Assembly: GCA_035564555.1 (NCBI GenBank)
Contig: DATMTS010000117.1
Coordinates: forward strand, 1-53,427
DNA length: 53,427 nt
Direction: 5' to 3'
Source of the DNA: DATMTS01 sp035564555
Lineage (GTDB): Bacteria; Actinomycetota; Actinomycetes; Actinomycetales; Microbacteriaceae
A program made the position numbers and the translations under genes. Under the pieces are notes generated by a model that made no database searches, was not told the DNA's origin, and saw only the letters and a program-made list of their open reading frames with translations. Every line of letters starts with the position of its first letter. Positions within the stretch are counted from its first letter, which is position 1. This document shows, piece by piece, positions 41,062 through 48,890 of the stretch.

Positions 41062-43215
41062 ATGCTGTCACCAGACCCTGCCAACGACTTCGTCCATTTG
41101 CGGGCCGCCGGCGTGAGCATCCTCGTGGACGTGCGCGACGGAGGATCGCCTGCGATCGTGCACTGGGGAGGCGATCTCGGGGCACTCTCCGCTGATGACG
41201 CTCGCGCCCTGGCGGAGGCGAACATCCCGCCGCTGGTGAACAATGTGGTGGACGAGCCCGTGCGCGTCGCAGTCGTTCCGGAGCACCGTACCGGCTGGCT
41301 GGGGCGTCCCGGCCTCAGTGGAAGTCGCGCCGGGCGCGACTGGTCTCCGAAGTTCGCGGTCACCGATCGTCGATCGGAGGTGCGGGATGCCGGCGGCTTG
41401 CTGAGCGTGCTGGCATCCGACCCCGAAGCGGCTCTGACGCTCGCGATCGACCTCGAGCTGACGGCATCCGGATTGCTGCGCACTCGCGCGACGGTGACCA
41501 ACGATGCGGGCGAGCCCTATCAGCTGGACGAGCTCGTGCTGGCGCTCCCGTTGCCGGCACGAGCGCGCGAGATCCTCGACTTCGCCGGCCGGTGGAGCAA
41601 AGAACGCACCCCGCAACGCCGCGAGCTCACGGTCGGCACTCACCTGCGAGAGGGACGACGCGGGCGCACCGGCGCGGATGCCGCGACCGTCTTGTCCGTC
41701 GGCACCCCCGGCTTCGGCTTCGCCGACGGCGAAGTGTGGGGCGTCCATGTGGCGTTCAGCGGCAACCACAGGCACTACGCCGAGAGAATGGCCGGCGGGG
41801 AGCAGGTGCTCGGCGGCGGCGAACTGCTGCTGCCCGGCGAGGTGCGGCTGGGGAGAGCCGAGAGCTACCGCACGCCGTGGCTGTACGGTTCGTACGGCGT
41901 CGGCCTCGACGAGCAGGCCCGGCGATTCCATGAATATCTGCGCGCCCGCCCCGAGCATCCGCGCACCTCGCGGCCCGTGACGCTGAACGTTTGGGAGGCC
42001 GTGTACTTCGACCACGATCTCGACCGGCTCACGAGCCTGGCCGACCGCGCGGCCGAACTCGGCGTCGAGCGTTACGTGCTGGACGACGGCTGGTTCCGGC
42101 ATCGGCGCGACGACACGGCCGGTCTCGGTGACTGGTACGTCGACGAGACCGTGTGGCCCGACGGGCTGACCCCGCTGATCGACCACGTGCGCGGCCTGGG
42201 CATGCAGTTCGGGCTGTGGTTCGAGCCGGAAATGGTCAACCCCGACTCCGACCTGGCGCGCGCTCATCCGGAGTGGATCATGCAGACCGGCAACCGGATG
42301 CCGGTCACCTCCCGCAACCAGCAGGTGCTGAACCTGGGTATCCCGGCGGCCTACGACCATGTGCTCCAGCGGATGAGCGCGATCCTGACCGAGAACGAGA
42401 TCGCCTACATCAAATGGGACCACAACCGCGATCTGGTCGACGCCGGCACGACGCCGGGCGGCGAGCCGGGTGTGCACGCCCAGACGCTCGCGGTCTATCG
42501 GTTGATGGACGAACTCAAGTCGCGGTTCCCCGGATTGGAGATCGAGTCGTGCTCGTCGGGGGGAGCACGCGTCGACCTCGGGATCCTGGAACGCACCGAT
42601 CGCGTGTGGGTCTCCGACTGCATCGACCCACTCGAACGACAGCAGATGAACCGGTGGACCATGCAGCTGCTGCCACCCGAGCTCATGGGCTCGCACGTCG
42701 CATCCGCCCAGTCGCACACCACCGGTCGTGTGCACGAACTGTCGTTCCGTGCTGGGACGGCGTTGTTCGGGCACTTCGGCATCGAGTGGGATCTGAGCGC
42801 CGCCTCCGCCTCCGAGCTCGCAGAACTGCGGGAGTGGATCGAGCTGTACAAGACGCGCCGTGAACTCTTGAGCACCGGCACCCTCGTGCGGATGGATCGC
42901 AGCGATGAAACGCTGTGGGTCAGCGGGATCGTCGCCGCCGATCGTTCGAACGCGCTGTTCTCGCTCGCGTACCTCGGCCGTTCGGAGGTGTCGGCGCTCG
43001 GGCGCTTCACGTTGAACGGACTCGACCTCGATCGAAGCTATCGAGTGCGCCCGTTGCCGATCGGCGACCCGGCCAAGGGCCTTCGTGTTCCTGCCTGGTT
43101 CGGTGCACACTGGCAGGGCACGGTGCTCTCCGGTCGCGCGTTGGCAGCCGCCGGCCTGCAGGCGCCGGCTTCCTACCCCGAACGGGTCTGGCTGCTCGAG
43201 GTCAGCGCGGTCTGA
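41062..43215 (+). CDS. GH36 alpha-galactosidase
   Basis: A 717-residue cytoplasmic enzyme without a signal peptide. The N-terminal beta-supersandwich covers about 1-300 and the TIM barrel about 310-640. The catalytic nucleophile Asp is in IAYIKWDHNRDLV (about 453) and the acid/base Asp in DRVWVSDCIDPLERQQ (about 515). LVLDDGWF-type and FGLWFEPEMVNPDSD motifs, and ESCSSGGARVDLGILERTDR, match GH36. It should release alpha-galactose from melibiose, raffinose or similar oligosaccharides. The ATG at 41062 was chosen because upstream residues lack homology. The neighbouring ROK gene is the likely regulator. Confidence 0.92.
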   Translation: MLSPDPANDFVHLRAAGVSILVDVRDGGSPAIVHWGGDLGALSADDARALAEANIPPLVNNVVDEPVRVAVVPEHRTGWLGRPGLSGSRAGRDWSPKFAVTDRRSEVRDAGGLLSVLASDPEAALTLAIDLELTASGLLRTRATVTNDAGEPYQLDELVLALPLPARAREILDFAGRWSKERTPQRRELTVGTHLREGRRGRTGADAATVLSVGTPGFGFADGEVWGVHVAFSGNHRHYAERMAGGEQVLGGGELLLPGEVRLGRAESYRTPWLYGSYGVGLDEQARRFHEYLRARPEHPRTSRPVTLNVWEAVYFDHDLDRLTSLADRAAELGVERYVLDDGWFRHRRDDTAGLGDWYVDETVWPDGLTPLIDHVRGLGMQFGLWFEPEMVNPDSDLARAHPEWIMQTGNRMPVTSRNQQVLNLGIPAAYDHVLQRMSAILTENEIAYIKWDHNRDLVDAGTTPGGEPGVHAQTLAVYRLMDELKSRFPGLEIESCSSGGARVDLGILERTDRVWVSDCIDPLERQQMNRWTMQLLPPELMGSHVASAQSHTTGRVHELSFRAGTALFGHFGIEWDLSAASASELAELREWIELYKTRRELLSTGTLVRMDRSDETLWVSGIVAADRSNALFSLAYLGRSEVSALGRFTLNGLDLDRSYRVRPLPIGDPAKGLRVPAWFGAHWQGTVLSGRALAAAGLQAPASYPERVWLLEVSAV

Positions 43216-43280
43216 GGCTGCACAGCGCGGTCCGGGACCGCACACGTGGTCCCGGACCGCACACGTGGTCTGAGACCGCG
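43206..43280. terminator. Nested palindrome between convergent alpha-galactosidase and ROK genes
   Basis: An inner stem of 13 perfect bp (43227-43239 with 43248-43260, 8-nt loop) sits inside an outer 11-bp near-perfect dyad (43206-43216 with 43270-43280). The outer left arm includes the alpha-galactosidase stop. GACCGCACACGTGGTC is repeated twice in tandem. It is a probable bidirectional terminator without T-runs. Confidence 0.65.
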
Positions 43281-43292
43281 ATCCGGGTCGGG

Positions 43293-44462
43293 CTAGCCTG
43301 CGGCGGTGGCGCCACGCAGCATGCGTGACCGGATGGCCATCGCCGCGGCCCCGCGCGCCCACTCGTTGAACGCGAACGGCTGCACCTGGATCGGCGTGCG
43401 CACCGTGTCCCACACCATCGCGTCGCGGAACGAGGCGAGCATCGCGTGCTCGCCGACTTCGCCCAGCCGCGCGCCCTCGCCGGCCAGCACGATCTTCTCC
43501 GGGTCGAGCGTGTTGGTCACGTTCGCCAGCAGCAGTCCGAGCGACTCCCCGGCCAGGTCGACGACTCGGCGCAGAGCCGGGTCGCCGCGCTCGGCAGCGC
43601 GCAGGATGTCGTCGAAGGGCACGTCGCGGCCGAGCTGTCTCGCCGCCGCCGCCTCGATGGCCCCCGTCGACAGCATGGCGCTCGCGCATCCGTGGTGACC
43701 TCGCCAGCACGTCGCATCAGACCAGAGCAGAAGCTGATGGCCGATGCTGCCCAGCGCGCCATGCGCGCCGACGATCAGCTCACCCGCTGCCACCACTCCC
43801 AAACCGATGCCCGCGCCGATCGTCACGACGGCGAAGTCGTTGAGTCCGCGCCCTTCACCGAACCAATGCTGGGCCTGCGTGAGGGCGTTCACGTCGTTGG
43901 CGACCACGCACGGCAGTCCCGTCTCGTCCTCGACGAGTTCGGCGAACGGCACATCGCGCCAGCCGAGAAAATGCGACTCGCGCACGACTCGCCCGTCCGC
44001 GGTGTTGCCTCCCAAGCTGATGCCGATCCCGACGGGCGCGTCGCCGGCGACTGCGAGCGCCCCGACACCGCGAGCGACCACCCGGGCGATGCCGCTCGCG
44101 TCACGGGTGTCGAGCGGGTCCTCCCGTTCCGACCTCACGACGCCGCGCATGTCGGTGATCACACTGTGCACGGCGTCGATCGTGATCTTCACACCCGCGA
44201 AGTGCTCGGCGGACGGGTCGAGATCGAGGGGCTGCATCGGACGCCCCATCGATCGCGCGAGCGGCTCTCGTTCGAGCAGTCGCCCGGATGCGATCAGCGG
44301 TTTGGTCAGCCGGGTGAGGCTGGGCCCGGAGAGTCCGAGCCGCCGGGCGAGTTCGACGCGGGACAGCGGTCCGTGAATGAGGATCTCCAGCATCACTCGC
44401 TCGGCGCTCTCAGGGAGCACCGCGGAGCCGAGCGAGAAATCCGCTGGAAGGGGCCCGCTCAT
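43293..44462 (-). CDS. ROK-family transcriptional regulator
   Basis: A 389-residue protein with an N-terminal winged helix (about 18-75, with PLSRVELARRLGLSGPSLTR) and a ROK sugar-kinase-like domain (about 80-385). Typical ROK pieces are GISLGGNTADGRVV, VVANDVNALTQAQHW and VVTIGAGIGLGVVAAGEL. The usual zinc motif GH..CxCGxxGC is altered to GHQ..CWRGHHGC, so the middle Cys is Arg. It probably represses or activates the alpha-galactosidase in response to a sugar. TAGGAT lies 7 nt before the ATG at 44462. It is convergent with the alpha-galactosidase and divergent from the CDF gene. Confidence 0.9.
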   Translation of the reverse strand: MSGPLPADFSLGSAVLPESAERVMLEILIHGPLSRVELARRLGLSGPSLTRLTKPLIASGRLLEREPLARSMGRPMQPLDLDPSAEHFAGVKITIDAVHSVITDMRGVVRSEREDPLDTRDASGIARVVARGVGALAVAGDAPVGIGISLGGNTADGRVVRESHFLGWRDVPFAELVEDETGLPCVVANDVNALTQAQHWFGEGRGLNDFAVVTIGAGIGLGVVAAGELIVGAHGALGSIGHQLLLWSDATCWRGHHGCASAMLSTGAIEAAAARQLGRDVPFDDILRAAERGDPALRRVVDLAGESLGLLLANVTNTLDPEKIVLAGEGARLGEVGEHAMLASFRDAMVWDTVRTPIQVQPFAFNEWARGAAAMAIRSRMLRGATAAG

Positions 44463-44469
44463 GGTTGAC

Positions 44470-44475
44470 ATCCTA
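44470..44475 (-). promoter_or_regulatory. Putative -10 box of the ROK gene
   Basis: TAGGAT on the minus strand, 7 nt before the ATG at 44462. Confidence 0.45.
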
Positions 44476-44524
44476 CGGGGCGACCAGGTGCGAATCCGTG
44501 CTCGACAGACACTAGATTTTGTTA

Positions 44525-44533
44525 CGAAACTAT
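44525..44533 (+). promoter_or_regulatory. Putative ROK operator upstream of the ROK gene
   Basis: CGAAACTAT within GTTACGAAACTATGTCGCAT. It resembles the block at 41037 and contains the partial palindrome GTTACGAAAC. It lies 63 bp upstream of the ROK start, also within 90 bp of the CDF start. Confidence 0.4.
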
Positions 44534-44602
44534 GTCGCATTGCTCTCGCGCGCACGACGGTTCGCCGAACAGGGCGCGGGCCGGAGCCGCAGGCCGCTTC
44601 CC

Positions 44603-44608
44603 TAGGAT
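44603..44608 (+). promoter_or_regulatory. Putative -10 box of the CDF transporter gene
   Basis: TAGGAT lies 6 nt before the ATG at 44615. Confidence 0.5.
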
Positions 44609-44614
44609 TGTGGC

Positions 44615-45577
44615 ATGAGCACATCCGGCGGAAACAGGGCGATCGTCGCGGCTTTCGCCGCCAACCTCGGCATCGCGATCACGAAATTCATCGCCTGGGG
44701 CTTCTCCGGGTCCAGCTCGATGCTGGCTGAGGGCGTGCACTCCGTGGCCGATTCGGGCAACCAGCTGCTCCTGCTGCTGGGCGGTCGGCGGGCGAAGAAG
44801 GAGGCCGATTCCGAGCACCCCTTCGGGTACGGCCGTGAACGCTACGTGTACGCCTTCGTGGTCTCGATCATCCTGTTCTCGGTCGGCGGCGTGTTCTCGC
44901 TCTACGAGGGCGTGCAGAAGCTCGCCCACCCGCACCCCCTCGAGGTGTGGTGGTTGCCGTTGCTGGTGCTGGTCATCGCGATCGGCATGGAGAGTTTCTC
45001 GCTGCGCACAGCGGTGCAGGAGTCGAAGCCGCACAAGGGCGACGAGTCATGGATCGCCTTCATCCGCCGAGCGAAGGCGCCCGAGCTTCCGGTGGTGCTA
45101 CTGGAAGACGTGGCGGCTCTGACCGGCCTCGTGTTCGCGCTGTTCGGCGTCGGGCTCACCATCATCACCGGCAACGGCGCCTTCGATGCGATCGGCACGC
45201 TGCTGATCGGTCTGCTTCTGATCGTGGTCGCCGTCGTGCTGGGAATCGAGACGAAGAGCCTGCTCGTGGGCGAAGGCGCCGGCGAGCGGGACATCGCAGC
45301 GATCGAGGATGCGATCCTGCGCGGCGACGAGGCCACGCGGATCATCCACATGAAGACGCTGTACCTCGGACCCGACGAACTGCTCGTCGCCGCGAAGGTC
45401 GGGATGGCGGGCGGCGCGACACTGCTCGAGATCTCCGCCTCGACCAACGCCATCGAGAGGCGCATCCGGGCCGCCGTGCCGGCGGCTCGCACGATCTATA
45501 TCGAACCGGATGTCTGGGTCGACCCGGCCGAGATGCACCCGCCGACCGACACGATCGTGATCAAAGGCCTGGAATAG
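44615..45577 (+). CDS. Cation diffusion facilitator (CDF) family transporter
   Basis: A 320-residue membrane protein with about five to six helices and a C-terminal cytoplasmic domain (about 210-320). EGVHSVADSGNQLLLLLG (about 40) carries the helix-2 metal-site His/Asp pattern, and FGYGRERYVYAFV follows. The helix-5 site near VLLEDVAALTGLVFALFG shows Glu-Asp. It probably exports Zn2+, Fe2+, Mn2+ or Co2+ in exchange for protons; the metal cannot be assigned. The first helix begins at residue 10, and TAGGAT is 6 nt upstream of the ATG. Confidence 0.88.
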   Translation: MSTSGGNRAIVAAFAANLGIAITKFIAWGFSGSSSMLAEGVHSVADSGNQLLLLLGGRRAKKEADSEHPFGYGRERYVYAFVVSIILFSVGGVFSLYEGVQKLAHPHPLEVWWLPLLVLVIAIGMESFSLRTAVQESKPHKGDESWIAFIRRAKAPELPVVLLEDVAALTGLVFALFGVGLTIITGNGAFDAIGTLLIGLLLIVVAVVLGIETKSLLVGEGAGERDIAAIEDAILRGDEATRIIHMKTLYLGPDELLVAAKVGMAGGATLLEISASTNAIERRIRAAVPAARTIYIEPDVWVDPAEMHPPTDTIVIKGLE

Positions 45578-45581
45578 CCGG

Positions 45582-46049
45582 TCACCGGCGTTGGGCGAAG
45601 AACTCGGCAAGCAGTGCCGCGCAGGCTTCCGCCTCGACTCCCGCATACACTTCCACGCGATGGTTGAGCCGGCGGTCGCGCAGCACGTCGTAGACGCTGC
45701 CGGCTGCTCCCGCCTTCTCATCCCAGGCGCCGAATACCACCCTGGGGATGCGCGCAGAGAGAATAGCGCCGGCGCACATCACGCACGGTTCGAGCGTCAC
45801 CACGAGGGTCGCGTCCCTCAGTTGCCAATCGCCCAACGCGGCCGATGCGGCTCGCAGGGCGACCACCTCGGCATGCGCGGTGGGATCCTGCCGCAACTCC
45901 CGCTCGTTGCGACCGGTGCCGATCACCGTACCCGCAGCGTCGATCACGAGTGCCCCGACCGGTACGTCCGCGGTCAGCAGACCGGCGCGGGCCTCACCGA
46001 GGGCGGCACGCATCCACTCGCTGTATTGGGGCGCACTGGGCAGGGCCAC
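45582..46049 (-). CDS. tadA: tRNA(Arg) adenosine-34 deaminase
   Basis: A 155-residue zinc-dependent deaminase converting wobble A34 to inosine in tRNA(Arg,ACG). The catalytic zinc and proton-shuttle motifs are TAHAEVVALRAA (His-Ala-Glu, about 62) and LEPCVMCAGAILSARI (PCxxC, about 93). The GTG at 46049 has GAGGAGG close upstream, which decides the start. It is divergent from upp with 27 bp between starts, and convergent with the CDF gene with 4 bp between. It is unrelated to the pilus ATPase of the same symbol. Confidence 0.93.
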   Translation of the reverse strand: MALPSAPQYSEWMRAALGEARAGLLTADVPVGALVIDAAGTVIGTGRNERELRQDPTAHAEVVALRAASAALGDWQLRDATLVVTLEPCVMCAGAILSARIPRVVFGAWDEKAGAAGSVYDVLRDRRLNHRVEVYAGVEAEACAALLAEFFAQRR

Positions 46050-46064
46050 GGTCCTCCTCTCGGC

Positions 46065-46070
46065 TAGATT
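46065..46070 (+). promoter_or_regulatory. Putative -10 box of upp
   Basis: TAGATT lies 6 nt before the ATG at 46077. Confidence 0.5.
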
Positions 46071-46076
46071 GAGCCT

Positions 46077-46709
46077 ATGCGAGTGCACGTTGCCGACCAC
46101 CCCTTGATCACGCACAAGCTCACCGTGCTCCGCAACAAGGAGACCCCGTCGGTGCAGTTCCGCGCACTCGTCGAGGAACTCGTCACCCTGCTCGCCTACG
46201 AGGCCACCCGATCGGTTCGGGTGACCCCGATCGAGATCGAGACGCCGGTCGCGCACACCACCGGCGTGACCCTCGCAGAGCCGCGGCCGCTGGTCGTTCC
46301 GATCCTGCGCGCAGGCCTCGGGATGCTCGAGGGCATGGTCAAACTGATGCCGAGCGCCGAGGTGGGATTCCTCGGCATGGTGCGCAACGAGGAGACGCTG
46401 CAGCCGACGACGTATGCCGAGCGCCTGCCCGACGATCTCTCGAACCGGCAGTGCTTCGTGCTCGACCCGATGCTCGCCACCGGCGGCTCGCTCGGAGCAG
46501 CGATCGAGTTCCTGTTCAAGCGCGGCGCCATCGATGTGACGGCGATCTGCATCCTCGCTGCGCCGGAGGGGCTGGAGGCCGTGGAACGGCTCACCGACGG
46601 GCGGGACGTGACGCTCGTGCTGGGCGCGGTCGACGACCACCTGAACGAACGGGGCTACATCATTCCGGGTCTCGGGGACGCCGGAGACCGGCTGTACGGT
46701 ACGGTTTGA
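46077..46709 (+). CDS. upp: Uracil phosphoribosyltransferase
   Basis: A 210-residue salvage enzyme making UMP from uracil and PRPP. VPILRAGLGMLEGMVKLMP (about 76), the PRPP loop FVLDPMLATGGSLGAAI (about 127) and the C-terminal YIIPGLGDAGDRLYGT uracil-binding motif are intact, and length is standard. It is divergently paired with tadA (deaminase), a common actinobacterial arrangement. The predicted transcript is leaderless. Confidence 0.95.
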   Translation: MRVHVADHPLITHKLTVLRNKETPSVQFRALVEELVTLLAYEATRSVRVTPIEIETPVAHTTGVTLAEPRPLVVPILRAGLGMLEGMVKLMPSAEVGFLGMVRNEETLQPTTYAERLPDDLSNRQCFVLDPMLATGGSLGAAIEFLFKRGAIDVTAICILAAPEGLEAVERLTDGRDVTLVLGAVDDHLNERGYIIPGLGDAGDRLYGTV

Positions 46710-46755
46710 GGGCCCGACGGCGGCCGACGGAGGTCTCGTCACACCGCGTCATGAT

Positions 46756-46787
46756 TTGACACGGGGCGACACGCTCGGCTTTACTAT
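46756..46787 (+). promoter_or_regulatory. Promoter of the cysteine-rich leader ORF
   Basis: A consensus -35 TTGACA (46756-46761) is separated by 20 nt from TACTAT (46782-46787), 5 nt before the ATG at 46793. The spacer is longer than ideal, but both hexamers are strong. It predicts transcription starting at or within a few nt of the leader start. Confidence 0.55.
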
Positions 46788-46792
46788 GACGC

Positions 46793-46903
46793 ATGACTGA
46801 CAACGCGCGTACCCTGACCTCCTTCGAGGCCCTTGGGAATGCCGGCATGATGATGGCCGGTCGCGAAGCTGTCATGTGTTGCCGAATGTGTCGCACGAAC
46901 TGA
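46793..46903 (+). CDS. Cysteine-rich leader peptide (putative attenuator ORF)
   Basis: A 36-residue ORF starting MTDNARTLTSFEALG and ending REAVMCCRMCRTN. Three Cys codons are clustered in the last eight sense codons. It begins 5 nt after a -10 box and would be leaderless. Cysteine-rich leaderless short ORFs that act as cysteine-responsive attenuators have been described in mycobacteria (established for those genes). Assigning that role here is inference. It lies 209 nt upstream of the winged-helix regulator, with alternative hairpins between. Two in-frame Met-Met-Met codons and no homology to longer proteins are visible. Confidence 0.6.
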   Translation: MTDNARTLTSFEALGNAGMMMAGREAVMCCRMCRTN

Positions 46904-46947
46904 CGACCAATCGCCGAGCCCAGCCGCCCCTGACCCACTGAGTCGAG

Positions 46948-46969
46948 GGAGCCGCCGCTCCGCCGGAGC
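46948..46969 (+). promoter_or_regulatory. Mutually exclusive hairpins after the leader ORF
   Basis: GGAGC (46948-46952), GCTCC (46957-46961) and GGAGC (46965-46969) allow segment 2 to pair with either 1 or 3. This is the minimal layout of an attenuator switch. The stems are only 5 bp and no T-run follows, so any termination would be Rho-dependent or act through ribosome access. Confidence 0.35.
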
Positions 46970-47112
46970 CTGAATCCCGGGCATCCGAACCGGTCACCTC
47001 CCACTATCGGGACAGGCCGCAGCACATCACCGCGAGTCCGATTGATCGACTCCAGCGCACTCCCCGCGCCGATCGTGGACTCTACGCACATCATCGTCAA
47101 GGACCTCATCCC

Positions 47113-47916
47113 ATGTCTCTCGCCACCCTCGATCGGCCCACCCTCGACCGACCCGCCGTCGTCCAGCCGCCGCGCAGCGCCCTGTTGAATCGACCGGTTC
47201 ATCCCGCCCGCACCGAAGCCCCCGTGCAACCGCTGCCGGCCCGCCCCCGCAACTCCCCCGCGGCTCCTGCCCCGGCACCGGCCGCGCCGGCACGTGTTCG
47301 CGCTGTGCCGGATGGCACCGAGGCGCGCGGATTCGCTCTCTACGTCGGATTCGACGAGGCCAAGGCGGCAGCAGCCGGGATCGATCTCGGTCGCATCGTC
47401 GAGGCGCTGAAGCGGCTCACCACCGAACTGGCACCGGGATCCGAGACGTACGCGGCCGTGGCGCTCGCCCCGCAGGGCGCAGGCGGCCGCGACGTCGACG
47501 TCGTGCGGCTCGCTCTGCAGGATCCCGCCGCGATCGCCAAGCACCGTCAGGTCGACGAAGAAGACGAGGATCGCGCATACGCGGGGGTCGTCGTCGACAT
47601 CTCGCGCAAGCGTCTGGTGATCGACAATGAGCCCGTCGCGTTGACCTACAAAGAGTTCGAGCTGCTGCAGTACCTCGTGCTGCGTGAAGGCCGCACCATC
47701 GAGCGAGCAGAGCTGATCTCGTCCCTCTGGTCGGCCGATGACATCGAAGAGGCGCCGAACGAACGCACCATCGATGTGCACGTGCGGAGGCTGCGCGCGA
47801 AGCTCGGTAGGTACGAAGACATCGTGCGCACCGTGCGCGGTGTCGGTTACCGATTCGACCGGCATGCCGACGTCTCGGTGCGTCACGCCAGCGCCCCGAG
47901 CCCGGACCTCTTCTAG
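47113..47916 (+). CDS. Orphan winged-helix (OmpR/PhoB C-terminal type) regulator
   Basis: A 267-residue protein. Residues 1-70 are Pro/Ala/Arg-rich and disordered. A small alpha-beta region (about 75-145, GFALYVGFDEAKAAAAGIDLG) is not a recognisable receiver: it lacks the phospho-acceptor Asp pattern. The DNA-binding Trans_reg_C domain spans about 155-255, with LTYKEFELLQYLVLREGRT, TIDVHVRRLRAKLG and VRGVGYRFD. The ATG at 47113 has AAGGA 9 nt upstream. No histidine kinase is near. The upstream cysteine-rich leader suggests it may respond to or govern sulfur or redox state, as inference. Confidence 0.85.
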   Translation: MSLATLDRPTLDRPAVVQPPRSALLNRPVHPARTEAPVQPLPARPRNSPAAPAPAPAAPARVRAVPDGTEARGFALYVGFDEAKAAAAGIDLGRIVEALKRLTTELAPGSETYAAVALAPQGAGGRDVDVVRLALQDPAAIAKHRQVDEEDEDRAYAGVVVDISRKRLVIDNEPVALTYKEFELLQYLVLREGRTIERAELISSLWSADDIEEAPNERTIDVHVRRLRAKLGRYEDIVRTVRGVGYRFDRHADVSVRHASAPSPDLF

Positions 47917-47939
47917 AATTCGCGAGGAACCATCGGCCC

Positions 47940-47958
47940 CGCCGGTGTGACGCCGGCG
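47940..47958. terminator. Small hairpin between the regulator and the SDR gene
   Basis: CGCCGG (47940-47945) and CCGGCG (47953-47958) flank a 7-nt loop in the convergent gap. There is no T-run. Weak evidence for termination. Confidence 0.35.
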
Positions 47959-47963
47959 TATGG

Positions 47964-48884
47964 CTAGAGCTGGAAGCCGCCGTCGCTGGTGACCACCTGT
48001 CCGACGACCCATCTGCCCTCATCGGTGGCGAGCCAGCCGATCAAACGGGCCGGATCCGTGGGCGCCCCGTACCGGCCGAAAGGCGACGACACCACCTGCT
48101 CCTGGATGCCGTCGAGGGGACGATCCGTCGTCTCCGGGTCCAGGTAGCCGGTGTTGACGGGTCCCGGATCGATGGTGTTCAGAATGATCCCGTGTGCGAG
48201 CAGGTCGCTTGCGACCGTCGGCGTCACCCCGGCCAAGGCCGCCTTGCTGGCCGCATAGGCGACCTCGCCCGGCATCGCCCCGTGCAACTGCCCCGAGGTC
48301 ATCCAGAACACGCGGCCGGTGGAGAACTCGTCGATCGGCTCCGCTCGGGTCTGCCTCACCCCTGGAGCGGTGGGAGTCGTGACGCCCTCGACCGCCCCGG
48401 TTGGCGCAGCGGAGCCGAATTGCTCCGCGAACGCGCGGGTGAGCAGCAGCGTCGAGCGCGCGTTCACCTGCCAGTGCCCGTCGAGCCGCTCGGCCGTCAT
48501 GTCGAAGATCGAGCCGTCAGCGCCGGAGCGCGCGTGATTGCAGACCAGCAGGTGCAACTGCCCGAGTTCTTCGGCCGCCCGGCGGACGAGTTCGGCGGCA
48601 GCGCCAGGCAGCGACAGGTCGGCGCTCGCGTCGCCGAACCGGGCGCCCGGGGCCAGGCTCGAGCGGATGCCGTCGCGCACGGCATCCAGATCGTCGCCTC
48701 CCCACGACTGGACCGTGTCGTGCGGTGCGAAGTGGTGGATGAAAACGTTCGCGCCGAGTTCGGCGAATCGCAGAGCGACGGCGTAACCGATGCCGCGACG
48801 GCGTGATACTCCGGTGACCAGCGCCGAACGCCCGGCGAGCGGCAAGATCGGCTGCGCGGATTCTGATGCTGATGCTGAGGTCAT
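47964..48884 (-). CDS. Short-chain dehydrogenase/reductase
   Basis: A 306-residue Rossmann enzyme. The cofactor motif is VTGVSRRRGIGYAVALRF (about 24), the Asn-containing strand 4 reads LLVCNHARSG rather than NNAG, and the catalytic Tyr-Lys is in EVAYAASKAALAGV (about 209-213). The C-terminus (GRWVVGQVVTSDGGF) fits the FabG-like classical family. An insertion (about 155-190) is Thr/Pro-rich. Substrate unknown; the adjacent FabF-like gene hints at an acyl chain, but this is inference. TAGCCT lies 6 nt before the ATG. Confidence 0.85.
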   Translation of the reverse strand: MTSASASESAQPILPLAGRSALVTGVSRRRGIGYAVALRFAELGANVFIHHFAPHDTVQSWGGDDLDAVRDGIRSSLAPGARFGDASADLSLPGAAAELVRRAAEELGQLHLLVCNHARSGADGSIFDMTAERLDGHWQVNARSTLLLTRAFAEQFGSAAPTGAVEGVTTPTAPGVRQTRAEPIDEFSTGRVFWMTSGQLHGAMPGEVAYAASKAALAGVTPTVASDLLAHGIILNTIDPGPVNTGYLDPETTDRPLDGIQEQVVSSPFGRYGAPTDPARLIGWLATDEGRWVVGQVVTSDGGFQL

Positions 48885-48890
48885 CGCGCC

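Noticed and set aside
41068..43710. An 880-codon open frame on the minus strand
   Set aside because: It lies opposite the GH36 enzyme and part of the ROK gene, both with intact catalytic or family motifs.
46050..46742. An N-terminal extension of the tRNA deaminase on the minus strand
   Set aside because: It is antisense to upp; the GTG at 46049 has a strong RBS and starts the family homology.
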